A stretch of DNA of 64,000 nt, taken from contig OX375880.1 in NCBI GenBank assembly GCA_947359465.1, positions 26,486,548-26,550,547 on the forward strand, written 5' to 3'. The DNA is from Metellina segmentata (Eukaryota > Arthropoda > Arachnida > Araneae > Tetragnathidae). This document shows positions 63,892 to 64,000 of the stretch, one piece after another (position 1 is the stretch's first letter; each line of letters opens with the position of its first letter). A program made the position numbers and the translations under genes. Below the pieces are notes generated by a model. The model was not told where the DNA came from, searched no databases, and saw only the letters and a program-made list of their open reading frames with translations.

Positions 63892-64000
63892 TACTTTTAA
63901 CAAGAAAAAATGTATTTTATTAATTGGAAACTCTCTTTCCTCGTAAAAGAGTTTTTAAATATATTTGTTCACATTTGGTAAAGATATTTTAATTTTTAAA

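Larger units (their letters stand above)
24006..64000 (+). repeat. tRNA-Lys(CTT) tandem array, right plus-strand block
   Basis: 158 plus-strand units, continuing past the window edge. Copies are more uniform than on the left, and most of the full-consensus tRNAs of the window are here. From about 30 kb onward the block is built of long multi-unit copies, and from 49.9 kb to the end it is nearly a higher-order tandem repeat with periods of 2776, 3027 and about 3535 bases. The last bases, 63892-64000, are a partial spacer. No other gene, transposon or unique sequence was found. Confidence 0.97.
58012..64000 (+). repeat. 14-unit higher-order repeat, period about 3535
   Basis: The tRNA at 58012 recurs at 61546, and the following units recur with offsets of 3534 to 3536; a two-base insertion near 62218 makes the difference. 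The start of this block is itself a copy of 54985-56320 (offset 3027, 12 units). Confidence 0.88.

Noticed and set aside
1..64000. Short open reading frames of 60-111 codons recurring on both strands
   Set aside because: They are translations through the tRNA and spacer, with peptides such as LAQSVEHET, ASSVGRARDS and GLEPTTPRLR that are typical of tRNA read as protein. Their positions follow the repeat and they carry no independent coding signal.
1..64000. CRISPR array (regular repeat with spacers)
   Set aside because: The conserved 73-base element folds as a tRNA, and the spacers are similar to each other, not unique.
1..64000. tRNA-derived SINE family
   Set aside because: Units are head to tail at fixed spacing, with no tRNA-unrelated body shared beyond the spacer, no 3' A-rich tail and no target-site duplications.
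1..64000. Bacterial, phage or organelle tRNA cluster
   Set aside because: No encoded CCA, a single isoacceptor, eukaryotic A and B boxes with TTTT stops, and no coding sequence nearby.

Overview
This 64 kb window is a single tandem array of tRNA-Lys genes with anticodon CTT. I count 254 complete, partial or broken copies, one about every 252 bases, and no protein-coding gene. Each unit is a 73-base tRNA followed by an AT-rich spacer of about 180 bases. The tRNA matches the eukaryotic (animal-type) tRNA-Lys-CTT. It has a G1-C72 acceptor end with discriminator G73, no intron and no encoded CCA. The internal RNA polymerase III promoter is present as an A box (TAGCTCAGTCGG, positions 8-19) and a B box (GGTTCGAGCCC, positions 52-62). 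A TTTT terminator starts four bases after the tRNA. The organism is therefore a eukaryote, most likely an animal; I cannot name the species.

Numbering in the entries is linear, 1-73, along the tRNA: acceptor 1-7 and 66-72, D arm 10-25, anticodon stem 27-31/39-43, anticodon 34-36, T arm 49-65. 'D-loop variant' means positions 14-21 read GGTCATTA instead of AGTCGGTA. This removes the G18-G19 pair that normally contacts the T loop, and it also damages the A box.

Layout: 1-15211 holds plus-strand units, interrupted by a run of 200 N (13801-14000). 15212-24005 holds 35 units on the minus strand. 24006-64000 is plus strand again. The two orientation switches are sharp: convergent at about 15211, and divergent at about 24005, where a tRNA is cut.

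A second level of order lies above the 252-base unit. Blocks of 8 to 37 units are copied with offsets that are always near whole multiples of the unit (for example 2023, 2531, 2776, 3027, 3535, 4042, 7073, 7553, 8845 and 9351 bases). This is what repeated unequal exchange would leave, as in satellite DNA. The left part is more diverged (no full-consensus copy before 15.3 kb). The right part is more uniform.

Many copies look able to make a lysine tRNA that reads AAG. About 41 carry the D-loop variant, some have lost stem pairing, a few have changed anticodons (CAT, ATT, CAC), and several are deleted. Whether the array is a real source of tRNA or largely a tRNA-derived satellite cannot be decided from sequence alone.
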